The notes beneath the pieces were generated by a model. That model worked only from the letters and a program-made list of their open reading frames with translations, made no database searches and was not told the DNA's origin. This document shows, piece after piece, positions 49,884 to 59,308 of a stretch of 64,000 bases of DNA. Made by a program: the position numbers and the translations under genes. Numbering within the stretch: position 1 is the stretch's first letter; each line of letters opens with the position of its first letter. This stretch comes from Bacteroidales bacterium H3. Lineage in GTDB: Bacteria; Bacteroidota; Bacteroidia; Bacteroidales; Muribaculaceae. The stretch lies in the NCBI GenBank assembly GCA_001701135.1, contig DAAN01000030.1:310001-374000 (forward strand). Reading direction: 5' to 3'.

Positions 49884-52800
49884 TTAACGGACGATGAGTT
49901 TGGCGCCGTTGGCGATATAGAGGCCTGCGGGGAGTTCTACCTCAGTGGTGCCGGCCTCAACCTGCTGCGATGCAACCTTGATGCCGCTGACGCTGTAGAA
50001 TTCAACCAGTGCGGGAGCAACTGCGGTGACATAGGCGCAACCGGTTCCGGGGATGATATGCAGCCCATCGGCATCGGTGCTGACATTGTCAACACCCGAA
50101 GTCTTCCACGTGAATGTCATCTTGGCAGCCGGTTCGTCATAGCGCACATGGATCTGGCCTGCATAAGCCTGGAATCTCCAATAATCGTAAAGGAATAAAT
50201 AGTTTCCATTATAGAACACCGGTTTTTCGACAACATCGTCGGCAGATACCAGTCTCACAGTGTTCATACCATCAGAAGTCGAGATGCAATCCCTACTGAA
50301 CGACGGATTGTTATCATACAAGTTCCGTTGGAAATATCTGGATGTCTCACCATCTTCCTCAACGACAAATTCACCTTCGTAGACGCCCGGGGCTGTCTCT
50401 CTCAGCATATTTTCCGAGACCTGTTCAAATTCGTCGATACGCGGGTCGTAATTCGGGGTGATAAAGTAACCCTTCATTGACGAGGAGGAATGGATGGTAA
50501 TCTTTCCTGTCTTATTGTCGATAAGGGCTACAAGACCCTTGGTTGCTGCCTCGGGAGCGATATGCCATTTTGCTGACGAGGCGGCTGTTGTGACAGCAGT
50601 GGCTTTGTCGGGGGAACCCACTGTGGTGAAATTGCCGGTCCATAATCCGTCTTCGTTAAAGGTAACGTTGGTGATTCCGTCTGCTACCGGTCGGATCACA
50701 TTGCCGTTGGCGCTGATGAAGCTGAGATCATAACCTTCCGCTGAGGGGTTCTTAACGGTACCCGACCACACAAACGCATCCTCACGCGAATTTGAGGGAG
50801 TGCCTACGATACCGTTCAGATCAGCACTGCCATCGGCATAGCTTTCAATAAATTCGCCGAGATTAGCTTTAGGCAGCGACATCTGAAGGGTGCCGTCAAG
50901 AAGATCCACCTTAATATGAATCTTACCTTTGCCTTTCAACGGCTCGATCTTTATCTGATCACGATACTGAGTGCATACGAAGTTGACTTTCATGGTGCCG
51001 TCGACAAAATCCTTCGGCGTGAAAACGGCATATTGATTGTTGACATTTTTCCGTATACCGGAAATACCTATGGAAAAGTATGTCGGTGCAACAGATTTGT
51101 TGACCAGAATGGAAAAACCTTGCGACGGGGTATTCTCGTCAAAGTCCACATCACCTTCAAACAACAGGCCATCCGTGCCGATTCGTTTCAGGCCGATAAA
51201 CTTCTCGGTGTCACCCACAATGTCAGACACATAGATCTGATCGATCGTGCGCAAATCAACGCAACGGTGAGTTGAAACAAACACTTTGCCACCGGTCCAG
51301 CCGTCACAAACGACCCGCTTGCCGTCCCAGCCATACCACATGTCTGGGGCAGCTGCCACCATATCATTAAACTCGATATTTTCGATTTCAGTATTCAATT
51401 TCATATCAAGGAAACCCTTCCTAAGAATAGAGAAATCAAACTTTCCGGCAGGTATATCGACAATCCCACCAGATGAACTGATGTGAAGATCCTTAAACTG
51501 CTCATAGTTTTCAAACGTGGGAAGCACATTGTCCGATACCTTACCTACGAGATAATTATGCGAGTAAATATCTCCTGTCTCGATATAGACTTTGCCGACA
51601 TTGGTGTCAAGGACGATTGTTGCCGAAGTTACATCTTCGGGTACGCGGAACATGTTGCCACCCTTGGTATTGAGATCATTCTGATGGGTGTAAGTGGCCT
51701 CTCCGATGCCAAATTCGTCAACAGAGAAGCAGAAATCAGCCGAGGGTGCGCTCAAAGCATATGAGCCGGACCACTGAGGTTCATCTTCGGTTAGACCGAG
51801 AGACTTGGAGAACAGACGGAATCCTGAATCTACAAATACCGACACCGAAAAGACGCCATCTGCCTTTTCCTTCATCTGATAATACTTGTTATTGGAATAT
51901 ACCCAATAACCGTTTGTTTCGGTGGGATCGCCCTCCTGAATAGGCGAATCGGAGAAGTGCACCTGACCGCTGGCTTTGACACACATATACATTTTGCCAC
52001 CGGCCCAGTCGGGGAATGTCCAGCAACCTTTACCTTCTACCCATGAGCCTGTATACTGGCCCGACGCGATAGAGCAATCAAGAGGAGCATCAATATCCTG
52101 GCTTCCTAATGAGCCTGTTTCCCATGAGCCAATCGACCTGTAGAAACGGAACAGGTCCTTAGAGGTTATCTCATATTCACCGTAATAGTTGCCGTCGGCT
52201 TTTTTCAGCAGAGGCATGGAACTGTCATTTATATCCCAGCCGTTGGGTGATCCTATAAGATAAATCTGCGCAGGGGTTATGGAGGGGTCATTTTCGTTGG
52301 TAAGGCTGACTACAGGGTTAGCTCCGGGAGTTACCGTCACCAGCAACGAGATGAACGAGTCATAGTAGTCGGGGATGCGCCACCAGCCTGCATTGTCGGC
52401 TGTAAGATTCGAAGCAGAGCTTTGGGCGTTGCCGGTAGCAAATCTCAGAGTCTTTTCAATTCCGGCAGCGGGGGCAATCACATTGTTGTTGCCACCCTTG
52501 GGTGCGAGTTTGCTGACTATGCGGAATGCTTTTCCTTTAAGACCGTAGACATAATTGCTGTATGTGCCGTCGGAGTTTTTCGTCAAGTTTGCGCACGAAT
52601 TGCGGACAGCTGCCGACGCGCCGCTCCAGGGAACCGTTTCACCGGCTATCTCAACATAGTATTCATCTTTGTCGACATTCAGTTGCGATTTCTCGTTACC
52701 GACAACAGAAACGCCGGCGGGAAAATGCACAGTACCGTCGGCAAGCGAAACGGTTATTTCAACATCCTGAGCGAGAGCTTCCGAAAGAGTTACGTTACCG

Positions 52801-53858
52801 GCCATACCGGATTGGGAAAGATACAGTATGGTGGAATTGTCGGCTTGAGTCTCTTTGACATCCAGAGAACCGAGAGGATCAGCATCCCACGAGGCACCCA
52901 ATGTGAATTTGAATTCCTTAGCGCCAGCGGGAAGCGTGAATGTCACTTCATTGTCGACCGGAGTGGCAGTGAGACATGTGCCGAAACTCCAACCGCAAAA
53001 ATTACCCACGGCGCATAATGTATTGGCATCAATGGGGCGCCACATCTTCGTGATGTCATCGCAATCGAAAGAAACTGCGTAATTACTTAATCCGGCAACC
53101 ATACCTCCCGACCAGCCGGGCCATGTGACAGGCTGTCCCATGGTTTCTGATTTCTCAAAATCATAGATATCCAACGGGCTTCCGGCAACCACCTCCTGAC
53201 CGACTGGAGGATTGATCCATTGGCGGTTTGCAAGATCATAGAAGCGAACATTCAGATCGCCGGCCTCAACATATTCCTTTAGGTTTTCCAGACTTGAAAA
53301 TTTATCAAGCGTGTCAAAAGTCGGGGCTACATTGGTGTTGATCAACGCAAGTCGATGCGAGCTTCTGATAAGATAGAGACGTTTTGTGTTCAGATCAAGG
53401 TGAATGAAATATTCACCTGCAGGGACTTGCCAGTCAGCAACATTTTCATTCTTTGGAATAGTATTGGCCACCAGCACATTGTCGGTGAAATAAACGTCGG
53501 AATTACCGAGTTTCTTAACGGGGAATTGCCAATCCGCACCGGCGGGCATGATCAGATTCATGTATTGCGACACGGATGGGCTCGCACCGTCGGGAAGATC
53601 CGCCAGCTCGGTGTAACATCTGAACCGCCCGTAATTGAGTGATACAACACCTTCGTAGATTTTGCTTCCGGGAGAAGTCTCTGCAAGCCGGAAATCATTG
53701 AAGTAGTCGGCATTCTCAACTACGGGATAGTTAGAATAGTTAGAAGCCAAATTAACGTAGACATAGCCGTTGGAGTCGGCGTATGCTGTCGCTGCTGAGA
53801 AGCAGAGCAGAGCTGCAGCGGCCGCTCTGCGTAGCAATCGGGTAAATAGTTTACTCAT
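49884..53858 (-). CDS. Large secreted multidomain protein with T9SS-type C-terminal signal
   Basis: A 1324-residue protein with a signal peptide (SKLFTRLLRRAAAAALLCFS, cleaved near AYA|D). The body is a chain of beta-sandwich units resembling SusE/SusF starch-binding-like domains. Recurring phrases are VTWPGWSGGMVAGLSNYAVSF, CWTFPDWAGGKMYMCVKASG and VVCDGWTGGKVFVSTHRCVD, and IYLIGSPNGWDINDSSMP with matching W..GG and V.LADGTVHFPAG strands. The last ~70 residues (PALVEFYSVSGIKVASQQVE, then ELPAGLYIANGAKLIVR) fit a type A C-terminal sorting domain (Por secretion). No enzyme motif is visible; glycan or surface binding is inferred. It is possibly exported by the SprA encoded nearby. Confidence 0.75.
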   Translation of the reverse strand: MSKLFTRLLRRAAAAALLCFSAATAYADSNGYVYVNLASNYSNYPVVENADYFNDFRLAETSPGSKIYEGVVSLNYGRFRCYTELADLPDGASPSVSQYMNLIMPAGADWQFPVKKLGNSDVYFTDNVLVANTIPKNENVADWQVPAGEYFIHLDLNTKRLYLIRSSHRLALINTNVAPTFDTLDKFSSLENLKEYVEAGDLNVRFYDLANRQWINPPVGQEVVAGSPLDIYDFEKSETMGQPVTWPGWSGGMVAGLSNYAVSFDCDDITKMWRPIDANTLCAVGNFCGWSFGTCLTATPVDNEVTFTLPAGAKEFKFTLGASWDADPLGSLDVKETQADNSTILYLSQSGMAGNVTLSEALAQDVEITVSLADGTVHFPAGVSVVGNEKSQLNVDKDEYYVEIAGETVPWSGASAAVRNSCANLTKNSDGTYSNYVYGLKGKAFRIVSKLAPKGGNNNVIAPAAGIEKTLRFATGNAQSSASNLTADNAGWWRIPDYYDSFISLLVTVTPGANPVVSLTNENDPSITPAQIYLIGSPNGWDINDSSMPLLKKADGNYYGEYEITSKDLFRFYRSIGSWETGSLGSQDIDAPLDCSIASGQYTGSWVEGKGCWTFPDWAGGKMYMCVKASGQVHFSDSPIQEGDPTETNGYWVYSNNKYYQMKEKADGVFSVSVFVDSGFRLFSKSLGLTEDEPQWSGSYALSAPSADFCFSVDEFGIGEATYTHQNDLNTKGGNMFRVPEDVTSATIVLDTNVGKVYIETGDIYSHNYLVGKVSDNVLPTFENYEQFKDLHISSSGGIVDIPAGKFDFSILRKGFLDMKLNTEIENIEFNDMVAAAPDMWYGWDGKRVVCDGWTGGKVFVSTHRCVDLRTIDQIYVSDIVGDTEKFIGLKRIGTDGLLFEGDVDFDENTPSQGFSILVNKSVAPTYFSIGISGIRKNVNNQYAVFTPKDFVDGTMKVNFVCTQYRDQIKIEPLKGKGKIHIKVDLLDGTLQMSLPKANLGEFIESYADGSADLNGIVGTPSNSREDAFVWSGTVKNPSAEGYDLSFISANGNVIRPVADGITNVTFNEDGLWTGNFTTVGSPDKATAVTTAASSAKWHIAPEAATKGLVALIDNKTGKITIHSSSSMKGYFITPNYDPRIDEFEQVSENMLRETAPGVYEGEFVVEEDGETSRYFQRNLYDNNPSFSRDCISTSDGMNTVRLVSADDVVEKPVFYNGNYLFLYDYWRFQAYAGQIHVRYDEPAAKMTFTWKTSGVDNVSTDADGLHIIPGTGCAYVTAVAPALVEFYSVSGIKVASQQVEAGTTEVELPAGLYIANGAKLIVR

Positions 53859-53992
53859 TGGCGTTAAGTGTTTGGTTAAAGATATATGATAAAGAATGAT
53901 TTCAGATTTAATGATTGAGGATAGATGGTGTATTATTGATTTAGGATAGAGGTGTATTTCAGGTATAGAATGACAAGTATGCTAAATAATTG

Positions 53993-54000
53993 CAAAGATA
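53993..54000 (-). promoter_or_regulatory. -7 box of the large T9SS-cargo gene
   Basis: The minus strand reads TATCTTTG, giving a leader of about 130 nt before the ATG at 53858. The -33 side is C-rich with no TTTG. Confidence 0.45.
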
Positions 54001-54059
54001 GTGAAATATAACCCCCGTTTTACCCCCCCTGTTAAAATTTGTTAAATTCTTAAAATATT

Positions 54060-54129
54060 ACGCCCGGCACCGCACAGGCGGCGTCGGGCGTATGTTTCAG
54101 TCGTAACCGAGTGAGTGAGAATCACTCGG
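54060..54129 (-). terminator. Two successive hairpins downstream of the phospho-sugar mutase gene
   Basis: Hairpin 1, nearest the gene, pairs CCGAGTGA (54107-54114) with TCACTCGG (54122-54129). Hairpin 2 pairs ACGCCCG (54060-54066) with CGGGCGT (54085-54091) and is followed on the minus strand by AATATTTTAAG. The second is the more likely terminator. Confidence 0.55.
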
Positions 54130-54156
54130 CGGACGATTTGCTATTGTCGGGAACGA

Positions 54157-55908
54157 TCAGATGTGGAGATCCTTGCGGATGAGGTCGATTTTGGCCTTGG
54201 CGGCTTCCTCGGCTTTGTGGTAGTCGGCGCGGTCGGTGAGTTCGCCGCGGACTTCCATATAGAATTTGATTTTAGGCTCGGTGCCCGAGGGACGTACCGA
54301 AATCTTCGAGCCATCCTCCGTGAAGTACTGGAGCACATTGGAGGTGACGGGGAAGTCGAGTTTCTTCACCTCGTTGCACTTCTTGCAGGTCTCGTTGAGG
54401 CTGAGGTAGTCCTTGATGCAGACCACGGGCGAGCCGGCGAGGGTCTTGGGGGGATTCTCGCGGAACTCTTTCATCATGGCCTGGATTTCGTCGGCACCGG
54501 TTTTGCCGGGACGGACAACCGACACGCCCATCTCGTGGGAGTAGCCATATTTGAGGTAGATGTCCTGAAGCATCTCCATGAACGACATGTTTTTCTCCTT
54601 GGCCCATGCGAGGCATTCGGCCATAAGGGAGATTGCCGACACGGAGTCCTTGTCGCGGCAGAATGTTTCGGCCAGGAAGCCGTAGCTCTCCTCACCGCCG
54701 CCGAGGTAGCGGCCTACGCCTTCATTCTCGCGGATTACGGATGCAATCCACTTGAAGCCGGTGTAGCAATCAAACATCTTGATGTTGTTCTTGTCGGCGA
54801 TGCGCTTGATGGTCTCGGTGGTCACGATTGTCTTCACCACATACTCCTTGCCGGTGAGGCGACCCAGTTCGGCGTTGCGGGTCATGAGATAGTTGAGAAG
54901 GATGAGACAGATCTGGTTGCCGTTGACGAGAACATATTCGCCATCGGTGTCACGGATGACGCAGCCGATGCGGTCGGCGTCGGGATCCGATGCCACCACC
55001 AGGTCGGCCTCCACCTCTTTGGCTTTGGCTACAGCCATGGCCATGGCCGATGCATTCTCGGGGTTGGGAGAATCAACGGTGGGGAAGTTGCCGTCGGGGA
55101 TATCCTGTTCGGGCACGTGGATGATGTTGGTGAAACCGTAGTTCTGAAGCGACTGGGGCACGAGTTTCACGCCGGTGCCATGGATGGGAGTGTAGACAAT
55201 CTTCAGATCCTTGTGGCGCTCGATGATTTCGGGCGAGAGCGAAAGGCCCTTGATGTCGCTGAGGAAAGCGTCGTCGACCTCTTTGCCTATGATCTGGATG
55301 AGGTCGGGGTTACCCTCGAACTTGATGTCGGCCACATTCTTGATGCGGTTGACATGGTTGATGATGTTCACATCGTGGGGAGCGATGATCTGGGCGCCGT
55401 CGGCCCAGTAGGCTTTATAGCCGTTGTACTCCTTGGGGTTGTGCGATGCGGTGATGTTCACGCCGCTCTGGCATCCGAGGTGACGGATGGCATAGGAGAG
55501 TTCGGGCGTGGGGCGGAAGCTGTCGAAGAGATAAGCCTTGATGCCGTTGGCCGACATGATGTTGGCCACGATTTCGGCGAATTCGCGCGAGTGGTTGCGC
55601 ACGTCGTGACCCACGGCCACCGAGATCTGCGGCATGTCGGCGAAAGCCTCCTTGAGGTAGTTGGCCAGACCCTGGGTGGCAGCGCCGACAGTGTATTTGT
55701 TCATGCGGTTGGTGCCGGGGCCCATGATGCCGCGCAGACCGCCTGTGCCGAATTCAAGATCGCGGTAGAAAGCCTCGATAAGCGGGGTTTTGTCCTCGGC
55801 ATCGAGCATCTGCTTCACCTGGGCGCGGGTTGTCTCGTCATATTGATCGGAGAGCCACACCTGTGCTCTCTCTTTCACATCTTTAAGGAGTTGTTCCTGG
55901 TTTTCCAT
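54157..55908 (-). CDS. Phospho-sugar mutase (phosphoglucomutase/phosphomannomutase)
   Basis: A 583-residue cytoplasmic alpha-D-phosphohexomutase. Domain 1 opens EFGTGGLRGIMGPGTNRMN and carries the active-site phosphoserine in ITASHNPKEYNGYKAYWADG. Domain 2 has the metal loop VVASDPDADRIGCVIRD. Domain 3 has the sugar-binding GGGEESYGFL. Domain 4 ends in the phosphate-binding ISVRPSGTEPKIKFYMEV. All active-site loops are intact. Its length fits the long PGM2/YbbT-like group rather than ~460-residue ManB. Substrate may be glucose-, mannose- or ribose-phosphate. It lies 68 bases after the DUF3332 gene. Confidence 0.93.
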   Translation of the reverse strand: MENQEQLLKDVKERAQVWLSDQYDETTRAQVKQMLDAEDKTPLIEAFYRDLEFGTGGLRGIMGPGTNRMNKYTVGAATQGLANYLKEAFADMPQISVAVGHDVRNHSREFAEIVANIMSANGIKAYLFDSFRPTPELSYAIRHLGCQSGVNITASHNPKEYNGYKAYWADGAQIIAPHDVNIINHVNRIKNVADIKFEGNPDLIQIIGKEVDDAFLSDIKGLSLSPEIIERHKDLKIVYTPIHGTGVKLVPQSLQNYGFTNIIHVPEQDIPDGNFPTVDSPNPENASAMAMAVAKAKEVEADLVVASDPDADRIGCVIRDTDGEYVLVNGNQICLILLNYLMTRNAELGRLTGKEYVVKTIVTTETIKRIADKNNIKMFDCYTGFKWIASVIRENEGVGRYLGGGEESYGFLAETFCRDKDSVSAISLMAECLAWAKEKNMSFMEMLQDIYLKYGYSHEMGVSVVRPGKTGADEIQAMMKEFRENPPKTLAGSPVVCIKDYLSLNETCKKCNEVKKLDFPVTSNVLQYFTEDGSKISVRPSGTEPKIKFYMEVRGELTDRADYHKAEEAAKAKIDLIRKDLHI

Positions 55909-55976
55909 ATTATATGTAATGTGTGTTGTTTGTTGCGATTATTGTACCTATGCTGTCGGCGATTGGCCGGAAACAC

Positions 55977-56537
55977 TCAACGCGAGGCGTAGAGAGCCTC
56001 GGCGGCACCGGAAGCCACAGCCTGACGATAGGCCATGAGACCGTCGGCATTCAGCTCCACTTCGCGGAAACCGCCGTCGGGGGTGATCATCTTCACGTGG
56101 GTGTCGTCAATGAAAGTCATGAATTTCACAGGTTCGCTGCCGTCGGTCGAAACGCTCCACGAGCGGTCTTCGCTGTCGAAATCGAGACGCACCTTCGAAC
56201 CGTCGTTCTCCGATGTGACGGTGTAGCCCTTGCCGTCGCAGTCCACATAGTAGCGGCCGTCGGCGCCGTCGATCACGGTGCGGCCCTGTGCCACTGGATT
56301 GCTGCCGCTCCAGAACTCGATGGAGTTGAGCACCAGCACGTCGGCCAGGCATGTCACCTCATAGACGGGGATGATCCAGAAGGCGAAGAACACCAGTTCG
56401 TTGACAAATTTGTTACCTACCTGTTCGTTCCATGAGAGGAGCTTGTTGGTGAGACCGAATGAACCGATGCACGATGTGAGAGTCATTGAGGCCATCAGGG
56501 CCAGCACCACACTCACTTTGAGAAAATGCTTTTTCAT
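55977..56537 (-). CDS. DUF3332 lipoprotein
   Basis: A 186-residue protein with a lipoprotein signal (MKKHFLKVSVVLALMASMTL, then TSC at about residue 23). The family-specific segment is GSFGLTNKLLSWNEQVGNKF followed by VNELVFFAFWIIPVYEVTCL and LNSIEFWSGSNP. The rest is a small beta domain. DUF3332 proteins are abundant in Bacteroidetes and some proteobacteria, and their role is unknown. The hydrophobic stretch VNELVFFAFWIIPVY suggests membrane association beyond the lipid anchor. Two 18-bp direct repeats lie just upstream of the start. Confidence 0.88.
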   Translation of the reverse strand: MKKHFLKVSVVLALMASMTLTSCIGSFGLTNKLLSWNEQVGNKFVNELVFFAFWIIPVYEVTCLADVLVLNSIEFWSGSNPVAQGRTVIDGADGRYYVDCDGKGYTVTSENDGSKVRLDFDSEDRSWSVSTDGSEPVKFMTFIDDTHVKMITPDGGFREVELNADGLMAYRQAVASGAAEALYASR

Positions 56538-56540
56538 TGT

Positions 56541-56600
56541 TTATAGGGTATGTTTCGTTATTCCGATCTTAATGTTTCGTTATTCCGATTTTATAGGTAT
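56541..56600. repeat. Pair of 18-bp direct repeats upstream of the DUF3332 gene
   Basis: ATGTTTCGTTATTCCGAT occurs at 56550-56567 and again at 56572-56589, a 22-base period (about two DNA turns). They are flanked by TTATAGGGTAT (56541-56551) and TTATAGGTAT (56591-56600). It lies in the probable promoter region of the minus-strand gene and could be a tandem operator or a slippage duplication. Confidence 0.7.
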
Positions 56601-56631
56601 AAAATGATTTTGCGGCGATGCCTCTGGGTTG

Positions 56632-58038
56632 TCATTCAAGCGGGAGCGCCTTCTTGAACTGACCGTAGAGGCTCATCACTTTTCTGACATAGGCCACTGT
56701 GTGACGTCCTCCGAAATATCCGTAACGACACACCGGGTCGGTGTAGTAATCGGGGTTGGCTTTCAGCAGCAGCGCCTGCTCCACGTTGCCGTCCCATATC
56801 TGCGGGTTCTGCCCGTGCTTCTTTGCGAGGGCTATGGCGTCGTAGATGTGGGCGATGCCCGAATTATATGCAGCCACCACAAATTTAAGCCTTTCGGCGG
56901 GGTCGTCGACATAGCGCGAGAGCGATTTGTCGAGCGAGGAGATCATGCGCGAGGCAGCTTCGATGTTGAGCTTCGGATCCTCTATATCCTCAATGGCGAG
57001 TCCGTAGGCTCGCGCTGAGCCGGGCATTATCTGCATCACGCCGCGGGCGCCGGCCCACGACACCTGCGACGGATCGAAACCGCTCTCGGCATATCCGATG
57101 GCCGCAAGCAGACGCCAGTCCTGACGGGCTTTGCCGCCGGTAGCACGGAAAATGCGGTCGTAGGGCGAAATCACGCCTGATGAGAGATCGATGCGATGGG
57201 CTGCCCTGTAGGCGCTGTCGCCATCCTTGCTAAGCTCGAAATAGCGTTTGAGCAACTCGGCCTGACGCCGGCGGGGATTCTCCTGGGCAAACCATGCATC
57301 GACCGAATCGGCGAGCCACTGACGCCCCGGGGCGACACCCCACGATGATTTCTGCGGGAAACTGAGGGCGAGCGACACGTCGAGGTCGCGGTAATATGTC
57401 TTGTTGATGCGGGCGATGTCGCTGTCGACCACCGTGAGGGGGATCTCCCCCTCCGAAACCATGCTCACGAGATCTTCGGTGATGAGGGTGTCGCGGTTTA
57501 CGGTGTGGATGCGGATGCCTCCGCCAAGCTCGTCGTCGAGGTTGTGGAGTCTGAACTCATATTTCGAGCCACCCTCCACATACACGTCGCGCCCCACCAG
57601 CTGTGTCTCGTCGGTGATGGCGGGTTTGCCGTTGACGAGCGGCTGCACCAGCACCTGCGTGTTGACATATTCGGGACCGCAGGCGAGCACCTGCTGCCTG
57701 AATTCGGCGGTGACGGGTATCTCGTAGGCCGCGAGGTCGATTATCCCGGAATCGAGCAGTTCGAGCAGCCGGGGCAGCGATGGTGCCACCGTGAGCGCCA
57801 CTGCCATCCCCTTGTCCTCGGCCATCTGGGTGACGAGACTGTAATCGTAGCCCATCTTCTGGTCGCGGTAGAGGAAATAGGAGGTCGGGGAATAGAGCGT
57901 GCCGACACGGAGCGTGTCGGGCAGACGGTGGGTTTCGGGCGTTTCCGGGCGGGCTTTGCGTGAGCCGGAGCAGCCTGCGAGAGTCCCCGCAAGCAGCAGG
58001 AACATAACGGCGGCTAAGAGAGTGAGGTGACGGCTCAT
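56632..58038 (-). CDS. mltF: MltF-like membrane-bound lytic transglycosylase
   Basis: A 468-residue lipoprotein (lipobox LAGC near residue 22) that cleaves peptidoglycan with 1,6-anhydro ring formation. The first part is a solute-binding-protein-like domain (LRVGTLYSPTSYFLYRDQKM, GYDYSLVTQMAEDKGMAVAL). The C-terminal SLT domain has the catalytic Glu in LLAAIGYAESGFDPSQVSW, then GARGVMQIMPGSARAYGL and VAAYNSGIAHIYDA. This two-domain order is that of MltF. It lies 37 bases after purM in the same direction. Confidence 0.92.
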   Translation of the reverse strand: MSRHLTLLAAVMFLLLAGTLAGCSGSRKARPETPETHRLPDTLRVGTLYSPTSYFLYRDQKMGYDYSLVTQMAEDKGMAVALTVAPSLPRLLELLDSGIIDLAAYEIPVTAEFRQQVLACGPEYVNTQVLVQPLVNGKPAITDETQLVGRDVYVEGGSKYEFRLHNLDDELGGGIRIHTVNRDTLITEDLVSMVSEGEIPLTVVDSDIARINKTYYRDLDVSLALSFPQKSSWGVAPGRQWLADSVDAWFAQENPRRRQAELLKRYFELSKDGDSAYRAAHRIDLSSGVISPYDRIFRATGGKARQDWRLLAAIGYAESGFDPSQVSWAGARGVMQIMPGSARAYGLAIEDIEDPKLNIEAASRMISSLDKSLSRYVDDPAERLKFVVAAYNSGIAHIYDAIALAKKHGQNPQIWDGNVEQALLLKANPDYYTDPVCRYGYFGGRHTVAYVRKVMSLYGQFKKALPLE

Positions 58039-58075
58039 GCTCGGATTCGGAATAATGGGAAAGATTCAGGGGGAA

Positions 58076-59245
58076 TCAGTATTCGTAGGTGCCATTCTCA
58101 CCGATGATGGTGAGCCGGTTGGCCTCGGCATCCTCCACGCGGCCGACCACGCGGGCACCGATGCCGAAGGAGGCGGCAATGGCAATCACGCGCTCGACAT
58201 CGGCCGGAGCCACATAGATCTCCATGCGGTGGCCCATGTTGAACACTTTGTACATCTCGCGCCAGTCGGTGCCGCTCTGCTCCTGAATGAGGCGGAACAG
58301 CGGGGGCACGGGGAAGAGGTTATCCTTGATCACATGCTTGTTTTTGACGAAGTGGAGCACCTTGGTCTGGGCGCCTCCGGTGCAATGCACCATGCCGTGG
58401 ATGGCAGGACGCATCTCGCTGAGCAGTTTCTTGATGACGGGGGCGTAGGTGCGTGTGGGCGAAAGCACCAGCCGGCCGGCATCGATGGGCGAACCTTCCA
58501 CTTTGTCGGTGAGGCCCACGTTGCCGCTGTAGGCAAGTTCGGCGGGCATTGCGCTGTCGTATGTCTCGGGGTATTTCTCCCCTACCGCATGGCAGAACAC
58601 ATCGTGACGGGCCGAGGTGAGACCGTTCGAACCCATGCCGCCGTTGTATTCATCCTCGTAGGTGGCCTGTCCAAACGACTCGAGACCTACGATCACGTCG
58701 CCTCCGCTGATGTGGGCGTTGTTCACCACATCGGCGCGGCGCATACGGCATGTGACGGTGGAGTCAACAATGATGGTGCGCACAAGATCGCCGACGTCGG
58801 CTGTCTCGCCGCCTGTGCTGTAGATGCTCACGCCGAGATCACGCATGCGTGCCAGCAGCTCCTCGGTGCCGTTGATGATGGCGGCGATGACCTCGCCGGG
58901 AATCAGCTGTTTGTTGCGGCCGATTGTTGAGGAGACAAGTATGTTGTCGGTGGCGCCCACGCAAAGCAGGTCGTCAATGTTCATGATCAGGGCGTCCTGG
59001 GCGATACCGCGCCACACCGAGAGGTCGCCGGTCTCGCGCCAGTAAGCGTATGCCAGTGACGATTTGGTGCCGGCGCCGTCGGCGTGCATGATGTTGCACC
59101 ACTCGGGATCGCCGCCGAGAATGTCGGGGATAATCTTGCAGAATGCCTGGGGGAAAATGCCTTTGTCGACATTCTTGATGGCGTTGTGCACATCTTCTTT
59201 AGCCGCGCTGACGCCGCGCATCATATATCTTTCGCTGGAAGTCAT
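58076..59245 (-). CDS. purM: Phosphoribosylformylglycinamidine cyclo-ligase (AIR synthase)
   Basis: A 389-residue cytoplasmic ATP-dependent enzyme closing the imidazole ring in purine synthesis. PurM-fold motifs are CNIMHADGAGTKSSLAYAYW, IAQDALIMNIDDLLCVGATD, STGGETADVGDLVRTIIVDS and GGDVIVGLESFGQATYEDEY (N-terminal ATP domain). HGMVHCTGGAQTKVLHFV and VFNMGHRMEIYVA are in the C-terminal domain. It is slightly longer than E. coli PurM (345 aa), as usual in Bacteroidetes. It sits between cdsA and mltF in one transcription direction. Confidence 0.92.
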   Translation of the reverse strand: MTSSERYMMRGVSAAKEDVHNAIKNVDKGIFPQAFCKIIPDILGGDPEWCNIMHADGAGTKSSLAYAYWRETGDLSVWRGIAQDALIMNIDDLLCVGATDNILVSSTIGRNKQLIPGEVIAAIINGTEELLARMRDLGVSIYSTGGETADVGDLVRTIIVDSTVTCRMRRADVVNNAHISGGDVIVGLESFGQATYEDEYNGGMGSNGLTSARHDVFCHAVGEKYPETYDSAMPAELAYSGNVGLTDKVEGSPIDAGRLVLSPTRTYAPVIKKLLSEMRPAIHGMVHCTGGAQTKVLHFVKNKHVIKDNLFPVPPLFRLIQEQSGTDWREMYKVFNMGHRMEIYVAPADVERVIAIAASFGIGARVVGRVEDAEANRLTIIGENGTYEY

Positions 59246-59308
59246 ATTTATGTGATATGGATATGTTTCAGTTGATTATCGGATATCTGGAACCTGAGGT
59301 TGCGGTGG

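Noticed and set aside
54115..55992. A 625-codon open frame on the plus strand opposite the phospho-sugar mutase gene
   Set aside because: The translation has the low-complexity, Val/Gly/His/Asp-rich look of antisense to GC-rich coding DNA; the minus frame contains every catalytic motif of the mutase family.
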